A DNA stretch of 64,000 bases from assembly GCF_026113935.1 (NCBI RefSeq), contig NZ_JAPEUL010000011.1:1-64000 (forward strand). The letters are read 5' to 3'. Both the position numbers and the translations under genes were made by a program. This DNA comes from Marinomonas rhodophyticola. GTDB lineage: Bacteria; Pseudomonadota; Gammaproteobacteria; Pseudomonadales; Marinomonadaceae. This document shows, in pieces, positions 8,527 through 18,749 of the stretch; within the stretch, counting starts at the first letter, position 1, and the number at the start of each line of letters is the position of its first letter. The notes below the pieces were generated by a model, which saw only the letters and a program-made list of their open reading frames with translations, was not told the origin of the DNA and made no database searches.

Positions 8527-9642
8527 ATGAAAATTCTAACCGTATTTGGTACGCGCCCTGAAGCCATAAAAATGGCCCCTTTGGTTCATACTTTAGCAAA
8601 TGATGAACGATTTGAATCCAAAGTGTGTGTCACCGCTCAGCATCGTGAAATGCTAGACCAGGTATTAGAACTATTTAAAATCACGCCAGATTATGACTTA
8701 AACCTGATGAAAGCGGGGCAGACGCTGCCAGAAGTAACCAGCCGTATTTTGTTGGAACTCACACCCGTTTTAAAAGAGTTTAAACCAGACGTAGTGTTGG
8801 TTCATGGCGATACAGCAACGACTTTTGCGACAAGCTTAGCGGCGTATTACGAGCAAATAGCCGTTGGTCATGTTGAAGCAGGGTTACGCACAGGCAATAT
8901 TTATTCACCTTGGCCTGAAGAAGGCAACCGTAAACTAACGGGAGCTTTAACAAAATACCATTTCGCACCGACAGAAAATTCCAAGCAAAATCTGCTGAAT
9001 GAAAACATCAGCAGTTCAAATATCCACGTAACGGGCAATACAGTAATAGATGCCTTATTACTGGTAAAAGCTCAAATTGAATCTGACACAGTGTTAACCG
9101 ATTCTCTGTCAGCTCAATTCCCCATGTTAGACAGCAGCAAAAAGCTGATACTAGTGACAGGTCATAGACGTGAAAGCTTTGGCGGTGGTTTTGAGCGCAT
9201 TTGTGAAGCATTGGCGCAAACCGCAAAAGCGCACCCAGATGTCCAAATACTCTACCCAGTACACTTAAACCCGAATGTACAAGAACCAGTAAATCGCATT
9301 TTAAGTGACGTAGATAACGTGTATTTGATTGAGCCACAGCAATACTTACCCTTTGTGTATTTAATGAACCGCTCGCACATTATTTTAACGGACTCAGGTG
9401 GTATACAAGAAGAAGCGCCAAGTTTAGGCAAGCCTGTTTTAGTGATGCGAGATACAACAGAGCGCCCTGAGGCGGTAGACGCTGGTACGGTGAAACTGGT
9501 TGGAACCGATGTGGTAAAAATCACCACGGCACTGAATAAGCTACTAACGGACGAAATTGCATACAGTGAAATGAGCCGTGCTCATAACCCTTATGGTGAT
9601 GGCAAAGCATGCCAACGAATTTGTGAAATTTTAGCAGTCTAA
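8527..9642 (+). CDS. wecB: UDP-N-acetylglucosamine 2-epimerase (non-hydrolysing)
   Basis: Interconverts UDP-GlcNAc and UDP-ManNAc. It is a GT-B fold protein of 371 residues with [12 protein letters not shown] near the start and catalytic-site residues in the standard positions: Asp95 in HGDT, Glu117 in HVEAGLRTG and Glu131 in [18 protein letters not shown] and SGGIQEEAP also match. The start ATG follows tcaaca with little SD. wecC follows after a repeat-filled gap, giving the two-step route to UDP-ManNAcA. Confidence 0.95.
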   Translation: MKILTVFGTRPEAIKMAPLVHTLANDERFESKVCVTAQHREMLDQVLELFKITPDYDLNLMKAGQTLPEVTSRILLELTPVLKEFKPDVVLVHGDTATTFATSLAAYYEQIAVGHVEAGLRTGNIYSPWPEEGNRKLTGALTKYHFAPTENSKQNLLNENISSSNIHVTGNTVIDALLLVKAQIESDTVLTDSLSAQFPMLDSSKKLILVTGHRRESFGGGFERICEALAQTAKAHPDVQILYPVHLNPNVQEPVNRILSDVDNVYLIEPQQYLPFVYLMNRSHIILTDSGGIQEEAPSLGKPVLVMRDTTERPEAVDAGTVKLVGTDVVKITTALNKLLTDEIAYSEMSRAHNPYGDGKACQRICEILAV

Positions 9643-9659
9643 TGTAAATATTTATAATC

Positions 9660-9775
9660 TGTAGGTCGTGCCTTCAGGCCGACAATAGTCAGATTAACAG
9701 TAATGTAGGTCGTGCCTTTAGGCCGACAATGGTCAGGTTAACAGTAATGTAGGTCGTGCCTTTAGGCCGACAATT
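9660..9775. repeat. Three tandem copies of a 44-bp palindromic repeat
   Basis: gtaggtcgtgcct(t/c)(t/c)aggcc begins at 9661, 9705 and 9749, an exact 44-bp period. Each copy is followed by gacaat(a/g)gtcag(a/g)ttaacagtaat. It lies between wecB and wecC. Confidence 0.9.
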
Positions 9776-9813
9776 ACTACAGCAACAACAAATTTTAAAA
9801 ATGAAGGAATATC

Positions 9814-11082
9814 ATGTCTTTTAATACGATTTCTGTGATTGGTTTAGGGTATATAGGCCTACCAACCGCGGCTATGTTTGCCTCTAGAAAGAAAAAGGTG
9901 ATTGGTGTCGATGTCAATCAACGGGCAGTAGACACCATCAACCGTGGAGAGATTCACATTGTGGAGCCTGATTTAGACATGATAGTTCATGCTGCCGTCA
10001 CAGAAGGCTATTTAAAAGCCGTATTAACGCCGGAGCCGGCGGATGCTTTTTTAATTGCGGTTCCGACACCTTTTTTGCCAGTTCAAATGGAAGGGGATAT
10101 TCCTCAGCCTGATTTAAAGTACATAGAAGCGGCAGCAAACGCGATTGCACCCATGTTAAAAAAAGGTGACTTGGTTATTCTGGAATCAACGTCACCTGTG
10201 GGCGCAACGGAACAAATGGCAGAGTGGCTTGCTGCAGCGCGCCCAGATTTAACTTTCCCGCAAGCGGCGGGAGACAATGCCGATGTCAATGTGGCCCATT
10301 GCCCTGAACGTGTTTTGCCTGGTCATGTGGTACGTGAATTGGTTGAGAATGATCGCGTAATAGGCGGCATGACGGCGAAATGCTCTGCTCGCGCTGTTGA
10401 GTTATATAAAACCTTTGTTCAAGGTGAGTGCGTTATTACCAATGCTCGTACTGCAGAAATGGCAAAACTAACGGAAAACTCATGCCGTGACGTGCAAATT
10501 GCCTTTGCCAATGAGTTGTCTATTATTTGTGACAAGCTTGATATCGACGTATGGGAGCTAATATCACTCGCGAACCGTCATCCACGTATCAATATTCTAC
10601 AACCAGGTCCTGGTGTTGGCGGACACTGCATTGCGGTTGACCCTTGGTTCATCGTTAGTAAAACACCAAATGAAGCCAAACTGATTCATACAGCACGTAA
10701 AGTAAACGATGCCAAACCTGAATGGGTAATTAATAAAGTTAAGATTGCGATTGCAGACTTTCTACAAGCGAATCCAGAGAAAACAGCGAAAGACGTTACC
10801 ATTGCTTGTTATGGCTTAGCTTTTAAGCCTGATATTGATGATCTACGCGAAAGCCCAGCACTGAATATCACGAAAAAAATTGCAGAAATGCATGCGGGAA
10901 AAGTGATTGCGGTAGAGCCAAATATAAAAGAGCTTCCTGTTGTTAATACAGCGCTTCGGCTTGTGAGCTTTGAAGAAGCGGAAAAAATGGCGGATGTTCA
11001 TTTGTTGCTGGTGGATCATAAAGAATTTAAGAAAGAGTCTTTTGGAGGTAACTGCCTTATTGATACAAAAGGTATTTGGTGA
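9814..11082 (+). CDS. wecC: UDP-N-acetyl-D-mannosamine dehydrogenase
   Basis: Oxidises UDP-ManNAc to UDP-ManNAcA with two NAD+. It is a 422-residue UDP-sugar 6-dehydrogenase with the NAD motif GLGYIGLP at 10-17, ESTSPVG, CPERVLPG, and GPGVGGHCIAVDP with the catalytic Cys at about 272. The start ATG follows gaaggaat. It is complete and canonical. The gene ends six bases before wzx, at a sharp drop in GC. Confidence 0.95.
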   Translation: MSFNTISVIGLGYIGLPTAAMFASRKKKVIGVDVNQRAVDTINRGEIHIVEPDLDMIVHAAVTEGYLKAVLTPEPADAFLIAVPTPFLPVQMEGDIPQPDLKYIEAAANAIAPMLKKGDLVILESTSPVGATEQMAEWLAAARPDLTFPQAAGDNADVNVAHCPERVLPGHVVRELVENDRVIGGMTAKCSARAVELYKTFVQGECVITNARTAEMAKLTENSCRDVQIAFANELSIICDKLDIDVWELISLANRHPRINILQPGPGVGGHCIAVDPWFIVSKTPNEAKLIHTARKVNDAKPEWVINKVKIAIADFLQANPEKTAKDVTIACYGLAFKPDIDDLRESPALNITKKIAEMHAGKVIAVEPNIKELPVVNTALRLVSFEEAEKMADVHLLLVDHKEFKKESFGGNCLIDTKGIW

Positions 11083-11087
11083 TTAAT

Positions 11088-12237
11088 ATGCTGAATGTAT
11101 ATTCGCTATTTATAGCTTCATTTCAAGGAGGACTTAGACTTTTTCTAATATATATAGCAGGTTATCTTGTTCTTTCTAATCAAGCTAGCTTCGTTTCAGA
11201 GTTAGCTTTGTTTTTTTCATTGTCAATTTTTTTTATAGTTTCTCAAGGAACACATCTTATAAAATTGAATGGTATTCAAGAATATAGTGAATTATTAGTT
11301 TATCGATTTTATGTGCTTTTGTTGACCTCTATATTGTATTTTCCATTGGTCCTCTTTCTTTGGTGGTTAGGTTTGATAAGTGAGCCTTTCTGGTTTTATT
11401 TTTCTTCTGTTTTGTTTTCTATAAATCAACTGCAAAGAAGTTTAATGCTAAGTCAACGAAACTTTAAAATGGTAGTTTTTTGGGATATTGTTTTCTCCGT
11501 TCAAATTGTATTTTTTATATTTATTTTTTTTAATGAATTTAATGGTTTTTATTTTTTTGTTTTTTTGTTTTTTATTATATATGTATTTTGTTTTTTATTT
11601 AATGGTGTGTGTTTTTTTAGAAAAGACTTGAAATGGGTTGTTAGAGAAATTAAAGAAGCTTTTTATAACGGTGCGTCTAATTTTTGCTCTGGTGGGATTT
11701 TGTTGCTATTGCCTTTTATGATGGAGAAAATTAATCCTGACTTTGTTATAATTACTGCGAAATATGTTTCTTGGCTTGGTTTGGGTATGCTTTTACCTAG
11801 AATGCTGCTGATTAGAGTGCTACCAGACTTTTCGGAGGTTGTTGGGAAAGGAGCAGGTGTAAAAAAATTTATAGAGGATTTAAATAGTAAAAACTATAAA
11901 TTTTTATGCTGTGGTATATTTATTTCTGTGGTTATGATTTTTTTGATTCTTTATTTTTTGAAAGTAATGTTAATTTTTTGATATTACTCTGTGTTTCTTT
12001 CTATATTTATTTTTCACAAATATCCTTGTTTGATTGTAATTATCTCATTTTTGTGTCTAGGACAAAATATCTCTTAAAGATGAATTTTTTAATTTTTTTG
12101 GTATTTTTGTTTGTTTTTTTATCTCTATTAAGTTTTTTAATGAATATTCATTGTCGATTGTTATGATTATGCTTCCAATAATTACAGCTATACGTTACAT
12201 AAAAATTAGAAAAAAGGTGCTTTTTTATGTTACTTGA
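11088..12237 (+). CDS. wzx: Wzx-like oligosaccharide flippase (two frameshifts)
   Basis: A polytopic inner-membrane protein of the MATE/PST flippase type that would move undecaprenyl-linked repeat units outward. From the ATG at 11088 the frame is almost wholly hydrophobic helices. It breaks in the T run at ~11978 and again in the T run at ~12113. Adding one T at each place joins it into about 383 residues ending KIRKKVLFYVT, a little shorter than the usual 400-480. The end overlaps the wzy start. Sequence is very AT-rich (long t runs), unlike wecC before it. Family assignment rests on topology and on position next to wzy. Confidence 0.7.
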
Positions 12238-13517
12238 TCGTCTTCATGTTCATAGATTGTGCGTTTTTTTGTTGCCATGTCTTATTTTGATTCCTTATGG
12301 TGGAGAAGGCGCATATAAAGCATCAAATTTTATTATAATGATGTTTCTTATGTTTGTGTTTATGATTGCATTTTTTTCTGTTAAAGAAAAAAATAAAATC
12401 TTACTATTGTTTTTTTATTTTATTATCATCTGTTTTGATGTTTTTTCAGCTTGTTTCAGATTTATTTGTTCCAATTTTTACGGATATAGTATTGTATGAG
12501 AGTGACTTGAGTGAGTTAAGTCGAAGTTATTCATTTATTATGCCTTTTTTGATCTTGATGTTACTGAAGACAAGCTCAAAATTGAGCGAGCGAGATTTTT
12601 TTCAGTTATTATTGTTTGCTTTGCTGATTTTGTCTGTTGCTAATTTTCTACTTTCGATTTTGCCTAAGCTAACTTTTTACACTGATAATTTAGTTGTTTT
12701 ATATGGTGAAGGCAAGGTTTACAATGAGGGTTATGCTAGATATAGAGCTTTCGGTATTATTGGTCAACCAGGTAAGGCAGGTATTTTTTCAGTTATATCT
12801 ACGATGATAGCATTATTGCATTTAAGAATTTATTCAAATAATAAAATTATAGTTTATGTGATTGTATTTTTTTCACTTATTTCTGCAAGTTTAACCTTGT
12901 CAAGGACTGCTTTAATATTGATTTTGTCTGTAATAATATTCTTTGGTAGTGGTTTTAAACTGAAGTTGTTTTTATATGCAATGATTTTTTTTGTTTTTTC
13001 ATATGTTTTATTTTTAGAGCCTGAGTATTTTAAGATGTTGTCTAGAGGATTTGATCTTGAATCAGGTAATTACTCTACAGCAAGCCATCGTTTAGTATCA
13101 AAGCTATGGGCGCTTGATACGATATCAGATCATTGGATTACTGTGTTGTTTGGTGTTGGGGATAGTAAAGAGTATATGTCACAATTTTCGCACCCTTATG
13201 CATTTGATCTATCTCTGAGGACACCAGATTCGACACAGACCGTATGGATGCTAAGGTATGGTCTATTGGGAATGCTAGTAGCTTATGCTCCTATAATATA
13301 TATATTTAGTTTAAATTTTAAAAGCATATGGAGTGATTTTTCTTTTAGAAATATGTCAATTAAGCTCTTCCCGATTGGCATTGTTATATTGCTATCTTTA
13401 GTCGATCCAATGTTTCATGATGCTAAAATTAATATTTTAAATTCAATTTTATTTATGTATGTTTTCCAATTAATTTTAAGAGAAAAATATGAAAAAAGTA
13501 TTGGCTGTCGGACCTGA
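12227..13517 (+). CDS. wzy: Wzy-like O-antigen polymerase (one frameshift)
   Basis: Membrane protein with about ten hydrophobic helices that would polymerise repeat units at the periplasmic face. The start ATG at 12227 overlaps the wzx stop. One extra T near 12411-12417 splits it; removing it gives about 429 residues. A large loop with RYRAFGIIGQPGKAG, followed by the helix SASLTLSRTALILI, resembles the O-antigen ligase/polymerase (PF04932) region. As typical for Wzy, overall similarity would be low, so the call rests on topology, this motif and context. It overlaps the following glycosyltransferase by 29 bp. Confidence 0.7.
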
Positions 13518-14572
13518 TATAGATTTGGTTGGGGGAATATCAAATTTCATGAAGTCCTATCTTGAAAGTATGAGTGGCAATCAATCTTATCAGGTTGATT
13601 ACTTTGATACCTATAAAGTTAAAAGTCGTAAAATCCAAAAAAATCTTCTTTCTCATTAAAGGAAATTAAAGCAAGCTTTCTTGTTTTTTGGTCTTTTTTT
13701 AAAGTTCTGGCATCTCAAAATTTTGATTATGTGCTTTTAAATTCAAGTAGTTACTGGGGGTTTTGGGAAAAAACAGCGCTATTAATTATAGTGCGTTTTT
13801 TTTCAAAAAGTCATATTGTTTTTTTAGTACACGGAGGAGAATTTAAAACTTTTTATGAGAAAAGCTCTGTTAAATTTTTAATAAAGCTTTCGTTGAATTT
13901 TTGCCAAAATGTTTGTTTTGTTTCAAGGGAGAGTTTTTGTTTTTTTGACAGTATTTTAAAGACAAACTGTAGGTATTTTATATTGCCAGTTCAGCCTCCA
14001 ATTTCTCTCGACGAAAGTATTGATGAATATTTTCTTAATATAAGAGAGAAATATAAATGGGTTTTTCTCTCTATATCTGTTTTAGAAGATCGTAAGCGTG
14101 TTCAAGATGTTATTGATTTCTTTATTGAGCAGTCTAATGATGATTCATGTTTATTGGTTTGTGGTGATGGTATTGAGAAAGAAATTATTAAAGAGAAATG
14201 TTGCAGTAAAAAAATATATTCTTTATTGGTGCTGTTAAGGGTAATAAAAAATCAAGTGTTTTTAATATGTCAGATTTTTTTGTTTCTTTTTCGAAAGAAG
14301 AAAGTTTTGGTATTACTACAATCGAAGCAATGTTATCTAAAGTTCTAGTTTTTAGTACTCCTGTTGGAATTCTTAATGATATTGGCATTGATGGGGTTAA
14401 CTATATAAGGCTAGATGATAAAAGGGTTAATAATATATTCGATTGTGGTTTTATCAATGAGATTAGTATGGTGTATGATGAGATTGTTGGTAGTGCATAC
14501 AATATTGCTAGTGACTTTTTATGGGAAAAAAATATAAAAAAAATAAATGAAATTTTTTTCGAGTATAAATGA
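13489..14572 (+). CDS. GT-B glycosyltransferase, GT4-like (two frameshifts)
   Basis: Starts at the ATG at 13489 inside the wzy end (MKKVLAVGPDIDLVGGISNF), a typical GT4 opening with the glycine-rich donor loop. The frame breaks in A runs near 13635 and 14205; restoring one base at each gives one protein of about 361 residues. The N-domain includes HGGEFKTFY. The C-domain has LSISVLEDRKRVQDVI, a nucleotide-sugar pattern and ESFGITTIEAML in place of the EX7E motif. It probably adds one sugar of the repeat unit on the cytoplasmic side. The sugar is unknown. Confidence 0.7.
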
Positions 14573-14578
14573 TTTTAT

Positions 14579-15931
14579 ATGTTTTTTAAGGGTCTATGTA
14601 TTTTTATGAGAGTTGATCTGTCAAAAATAAAGAAGATTTATAAGACGCTTCCACCTGAGTTATTTAAGCCATTATGTTATTTACCATTTTCGATTTTTTG
14701 TGGGCCAAGCTATCGAAAGACTATGTATTTACAAAATGAATTTTCAAAACTCACACCTGAAATAAAAAAGGTGTATGCTGATAATTTGCTTGTTGAAAAT
14801 TTAAATGAAGCAATAAAGTATGTGCCATTTTATAAAGATTTTGCAAAAACCAAGAGTATCAGTATTATTGAGTCAGCCGAACAATTATATGATTTTCCAA
14901 TCATTTGTAAGGATATGCTCTCGTCTGATCTGAGTTGGTTTATTGATAACCGTTATAAAAAAAATAGCTATAAAGTTAGTACGGGTGGTACTACCGGTAA
15001 GCAGACAGAATTTTTAATGTCTAATAGTTTATATGGAATTGAATGGGCATTTGTTAATTATTATTTGAATCGTGAAGGAATTGATGTAAATTCTAAGCGC
15101 CTGTGTTTGAGGGGAGTTGAAGGTATTCCTGTAAACGATTTGTTGGCTTATAATTACCTCTATAAAGAGTTATTAATATCGCCTTTTAAGTTAACAGCAA
15201 AGGCTTTTAGTGATAATTATAAGAAAATTCTTAATTATAATGCGTCGTGGATACATGGCTATCCCTCTTCAGTTGCAGAACTTGCTAGAATTGTTTTAGA
15301 TTTAGGTGTTTGCTTAGATTCAATTAAACACATATTGTTGGTTTCAGAAAGTGCAACCTCTTCTCAGCTGGAAATAATAAATAAGGCGTTTAGAGCTAAG
15401 GTTGTTACATTTTATGGGATGTCAGAAAGAGTCGTTTTTGCTCCTTATAATTCAGGTAATTATGAACCCAACCCTCTTTATGGGTATACCGAAGTGTTAA
15501 ATTATGAAATTGTTGGAACAGGATTTTGGAATAAAGCAACAAGATTAGTTAGGTATAAAACCGGTGATACTCTGGACATAAATGAAAGTTCCAACTTAAT
15601 TAAATTTTCCCAGCTATCAGGTAGATGGGGTAAAGATTACTTGATAGGTAAAGACGGACAAAAGATAACAATGACATCCTTAAATATACATAGTGATGTT
15701 TTAAATAGAGTAAGGAAGTATCAATTTTTTCAATCTGAAGTTGGTTGTTGTACTTTAAGGCTTCAAGTGGAAGGATCTTTTAATAAAGAGGTTGATCCTT
15801 ATTTAATATGTCTAGCGTTTCAAAATAAAGTAGGTAGCTCGTTAGATATAAGCTATCAACTTGTAGATGATATACCTCTCACAATCAGAGGTAAGCATAG
15901 ATTTATAGTAAATGACCTTCTTATGGGTTAG
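14579..15931 (+). CDS. CapK-like adenylate-forming enzyme (phenylacetate-CoA ligase family)
   Basis: A 450-residue protein related to CapK/PaaK AMP-forming enzymes that occur in polysaccharide loci. The P-loop STGGTTGK is at about residue 134. HGYPSSV, a YGMSERV region where the family has YG(M/S)(T/S)E, and GRWGKDYLIGKDG near the C-terminus all fit. The start may be the ATG at 14579 or the one at 14606 (MRVDLSKIKK). Family members may activate a carboxylate for attachment to sugar amino groups; its actual substrate cannot be read here. It sits between a GT4 gene and the heparinase-like gene. Confidence 0.75.
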   Translation: MFFKGLCIFMRVDLSKIKKIYKTLPPELFKPLCYLPFSIFCGPSYRKTMYLQNEFSKLTPEIKKVYADNLLVENLNEAIKYVPFYKDFAKTKSISIIESAEQLYDFPIICKDMLSSDLSWFIDNRYKKNSYKVSTGGTTGKQTEFLMSNSLYGIEWAFVNYYLNREGIDVNSKRLCLRGVEGIPVNDLLAYNYLYKELLISPFKLTAKAFSDNYKKILNYNASWIHGYPSSVAELARIVLDLGVCLDSIKHILLVSESATSSQLEIINKAFRAKVVTFYGMSERVVFAPYNSGNYEPNPLYGYTEVLNYEIVGTGFWNKATRLVRYKTGDTLDINESSNLIKFSQLSGRWGKDYLIGKDGQKITMTSLNIHSDVLNRVRKYQFFQSEVGCCTLRLQVEGSFNKEVDPYLICLAFQNKVGSSLDISYQLVDDIPLTIRGKHRFIVNDLLMG

Positions 15932-15934
15932 TGA

Positions 15935-17577
15935 ATGAGAAAGATAACATTTAAATTTTTTTATTGCTCTGGACCATTAAGTATTTGAAGTTTAATCAAG
16001 TCTATTATCGCCTATTTTATTATTTAAAGAAAGTGAAAATTACTTCCATCGTTAGTAGTGGTTGTAGTTCGTGGCGCTGGTCGGGTGAAACTCTATATAA
16101 TCAGTCGATTTTTAAAAATGATATAGTGTTGTTCTTGAATGAAGGCGGGGTTGTTAACTCCAAGAATGCTTGGAATTCACCTCAATACTCCAAGCTTTGG
16201 TTATATAACTTGCATTATTTTGATGATCTTAATTCTGAAAGCTATGCAGAGCGTGAATTAATTCATTATCAATTTATTGATCGTTGGATTGCTGAGAATC
16301 CTGCTTGCTTCGGTAATGGCTGGGAACCTTATCCCATCTCATTACGCTTAGTGAATTGGGTTAAGTGGTTTAGCAGAAAAGAGTCCGTTGAACAAAAATA
16401 TCTTAATAGCATAGCCATACAAGCGGATGCGCTAACACAACAGCTTGAATATCACATTTTAGGTAATCATTTATTTGCCAACGCTAAAGCATTGGTTTTT
16501 GTTGGGGCTTATTTACAGGGAAAAGATGCTAAACGATTTCTAGATTTAGGTTTGAAAATACTGGATCGCGAAATACCCGAGCAGTTTTTAGACGACGGTG
16601 CTCACTTTGAGCTATCGCCTATGTACCACGAGATTTTACTATGGGATCTATTGGAGCTCATAGATTTAGCAGAAGTGAGTCAAAATCCAAGTTTAGTAGA
16701 GCGTCATTCTCAATGGCGTGTGGTTGCGGAAAAGGCTTTGCGTTGGCTTAAGACCATGATGCACCCTGATGGTGAGATAAGCTTTTTTAATGATGCAGCT
16801 ATTGGAATAGCGGCAAAACCACATCAAATATTTGCTTATGCAGATAAGCTCAAGCTATCTTATGAGGTTAATAAAAAAGTATTAATGACCAATGAGACCA
16901 GTGGTTATAGTAGAGTGGATACTGGTTTTTTCACACTGTTTTTTGACCACGCGAATGTGGGGCCAGATTACTTGCCAGGCCATGCTCATGCCGATACGTT
17001 AAGTTTTGAAATGTCTGTTGGCGTTCAACGTGTTTTTGTGAACTCTGGTACATCACTTTATGGTGTAAGTGCTGAGAGATTGAGACAAAGAGAGACCTCG
17101 GCACACAATACCGTTGTTGTAAATGGAAAAAGTTCATCAGAGGTGTGGTCAGGATTTAGAGTCGCACGCAGGGCCTATGCAACATTGTTAAAAAGTGACG
17201 AGACAGATGGTGTGGTGACGTTATCGGCAAGTCATGATGGTTATAAGAGACTAAATCCTAAAATAGTCCATAAGAGAACCATTACTTCCAATGCAGAGCA
17301 CTTTACTCTTTTAGATGAGTTATCTCACCCTACAGATGCTTCTTTCCATTTACATATACATCCTGATGTACTTATCGTTAACGCTGAGAAACAGAAGCTA
17401 ACACTTCAATTACCTTGTTTGACGTTAATTCAATTTGAATGTGAATGCCCTTTGATATTAGAAGAGAGTACGTGGCATCCTGAGTTTGGCGTTTCTGTTT
17501 CTAATAAAAAAATCGTAGTTCCATTTAATGCAGGACGTTTAAGTGCAAAAATTACAATTTTAAAGGACAAGAGTTGA
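15935..17577 (+). CDS. Heparinase II/III family protein (probable one-base shift at start)
   Basis: An alginate-lyase/heparinase-like polysaccharide-processing protein. The N-half is the helical toroid (NGWEPYPISLRLVNWVKW, ILGNHLFANAKALVF, SPMYHEILL, FFNDAAIG). The C-half is the beta-sandwich with DYLPGHAHADTLSFEM and SAHNTVVVNG, which carry family His/Tyr/Asn residues. The open frame begins with TTG at 15964, but adding one T in the poly-T at ~15955 joins it to ATG 15935 (MRKITFKFFLLLWTIKYL), the usual family opening, three bases after the previous stop. Product about 547 residues. Such proteins commonly sit in O-antigen clusters, with a role in trimming or modification rather than catabolism. 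Confidence 0.85.
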
Positions 17578-18749
17578 AAATTTTAATACTGACTTTTTAT
17601 TATGCCCCTGACCTTTGTGCTGGTTCGTTCAGAACGACGGCCCTTGTCGATAAGCTCAAAAAAATTCCTGATGTCGAGTTAGAGGTTATAACGACACTCC
17701 CTAATCGTTATGCTTCCTTTTCGGCTGATGCTCCCGAATATGAGATAAAAGATGGTGTTGAAGTTCATCGTATTCCATTGCCGTCACATAACAGTGGTAT
17801 GCTGGATCAAGTGAAAGCTTTTACTGCGTTTTACAAACAAGCCGTTAAACTCACTAACGATAAGCATTATGACTTAGTGTTTGCAACATCCTCCCGATTA
17901 TTTACTGCATTCTTAGGTGCGCGGATAGCATCGTCTAAAAAATTGCCCTTATACTTAGATATTAGAGATATCTTTGTTGATACGATTAAGGATGTGTTAT
18001 CTCCTAAAATTACTTGGATTGTAAAACCTCTTTTTTCTTTGATTGAGTCATACACTTTCCGGAAAGCTAAACGAATTAACTTAGTATCGAAAGGCTTTGC
18101 TGACTATTTTTCAAGTTGCTACCCTAAGGCAGAATACAAATATTTTACTAATGGTATAGATAACGAGTTTTTGGCTGTTGCACCTCAAACAACTGACTCT
18201 TCACAGCGGAACGACGTTTCAACAGTGCTCTATGCTGGTAATATTGGTGAAGGTCAAGGTCTTCATACTATTTTGCCCAAGTTAGCTAAGCGACTAGAGG
18301 GTAAAGTGCAATTTAGAATTATTGGTGATGGTGGACGAAAGGCATTGCTACAATTACAACTTGCGGGCGTGACTAACGTTGAATTACTGCCGCCTGTCAG
18401 TCGAAGTGAGTTAATAAAAGAATATCAGAATGCTGATGTGTTATTTCTTCATTTAAATGACTATCCTGCATTTCGTAAGGTGTTACCATCCAAAATATTT
18501 GAATATGCAGCCTTAGGTAAGCCTGTCTGGGCGGGCGTTTCTGGTTATGCTGCAGACTTCCTAAAAGAAGAGGTTGATAACTCGTCGGTATTTTATCCAA
18601 GTAATGATGAGCAAGCTTATCGTTCTTTTGATGCACTAGAGTTTGGGGTTCGGCCAAGGAGAGAGTTTATTAGTAAGTTTTCTCGCGAGCAAATCATGAC
18701 TCAAATGGCTCATGATATTGTTGAATTTGGTGAAAAAAATGAGCAATAA
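17574..18749 (+). CDS. GT4-family glycosyltransferase
   Basis: A 391-residue GT-B enzyme beginning MKILILTFYYAPDLCAGSFR from a TTG at 17574 (SD aaagga), overlapping the heparinase stop. It contains LYLDIRDIFVDTIKDV, LYAGNIGEGQGLHTIL and the donor-binding PSKIFEYAALGKPVWAG, which matches the WcaI/WbuB-type GT4 group. It probably transfers an N-acetyl-amino sugar to the growing lipid-linked oligosaccharide. The substrate is inferred from relatives only. The frame is intact and GC is higher than in the block before it. Confidence 0.85.
   Translation: MKILILTFYYAPDLCAGSFRTTALVDKLKKIPDVELEVITTLPNRYASFSADAPEYEIKDGVEVHRIPLPSHNSGMLDQVKAFTAFYKQAVKLTNDKHYDLVFATSSRLFTAFLGARIASSKKLPLYLDIRDIFVDTIKDVLSPKITWIVKPLFSLIESYTFRKAKRINLVSKGFADYFSSCYPKAEYKYFTNGIDNEFLAVAPQTTDSSQRNDVSTVLYAGNIGEGQGLHTILPKLAKRLEGKVQFRIIGDGGRKALLQLQLAGVTNVELLPPVSRSELIKEYQNADVLFLHLNDYPAFRKVLPSKIFEYAALGKPVWAGVSGYAADFLKEEVDNSSVFYPSNDEQAYRSFDALEFGVRPRREFISKFSREQIMTQMAHDIVEFGEKNEQ

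Noticed and set aside
11900-12240. Programmed frameshifting in poly-T runs of wzx and wzy
   Set aside because: The same kind of one-base break occurs in many unrelated genes, including metabolic and transport genes, so read error is simpler than a regulated mechanism.
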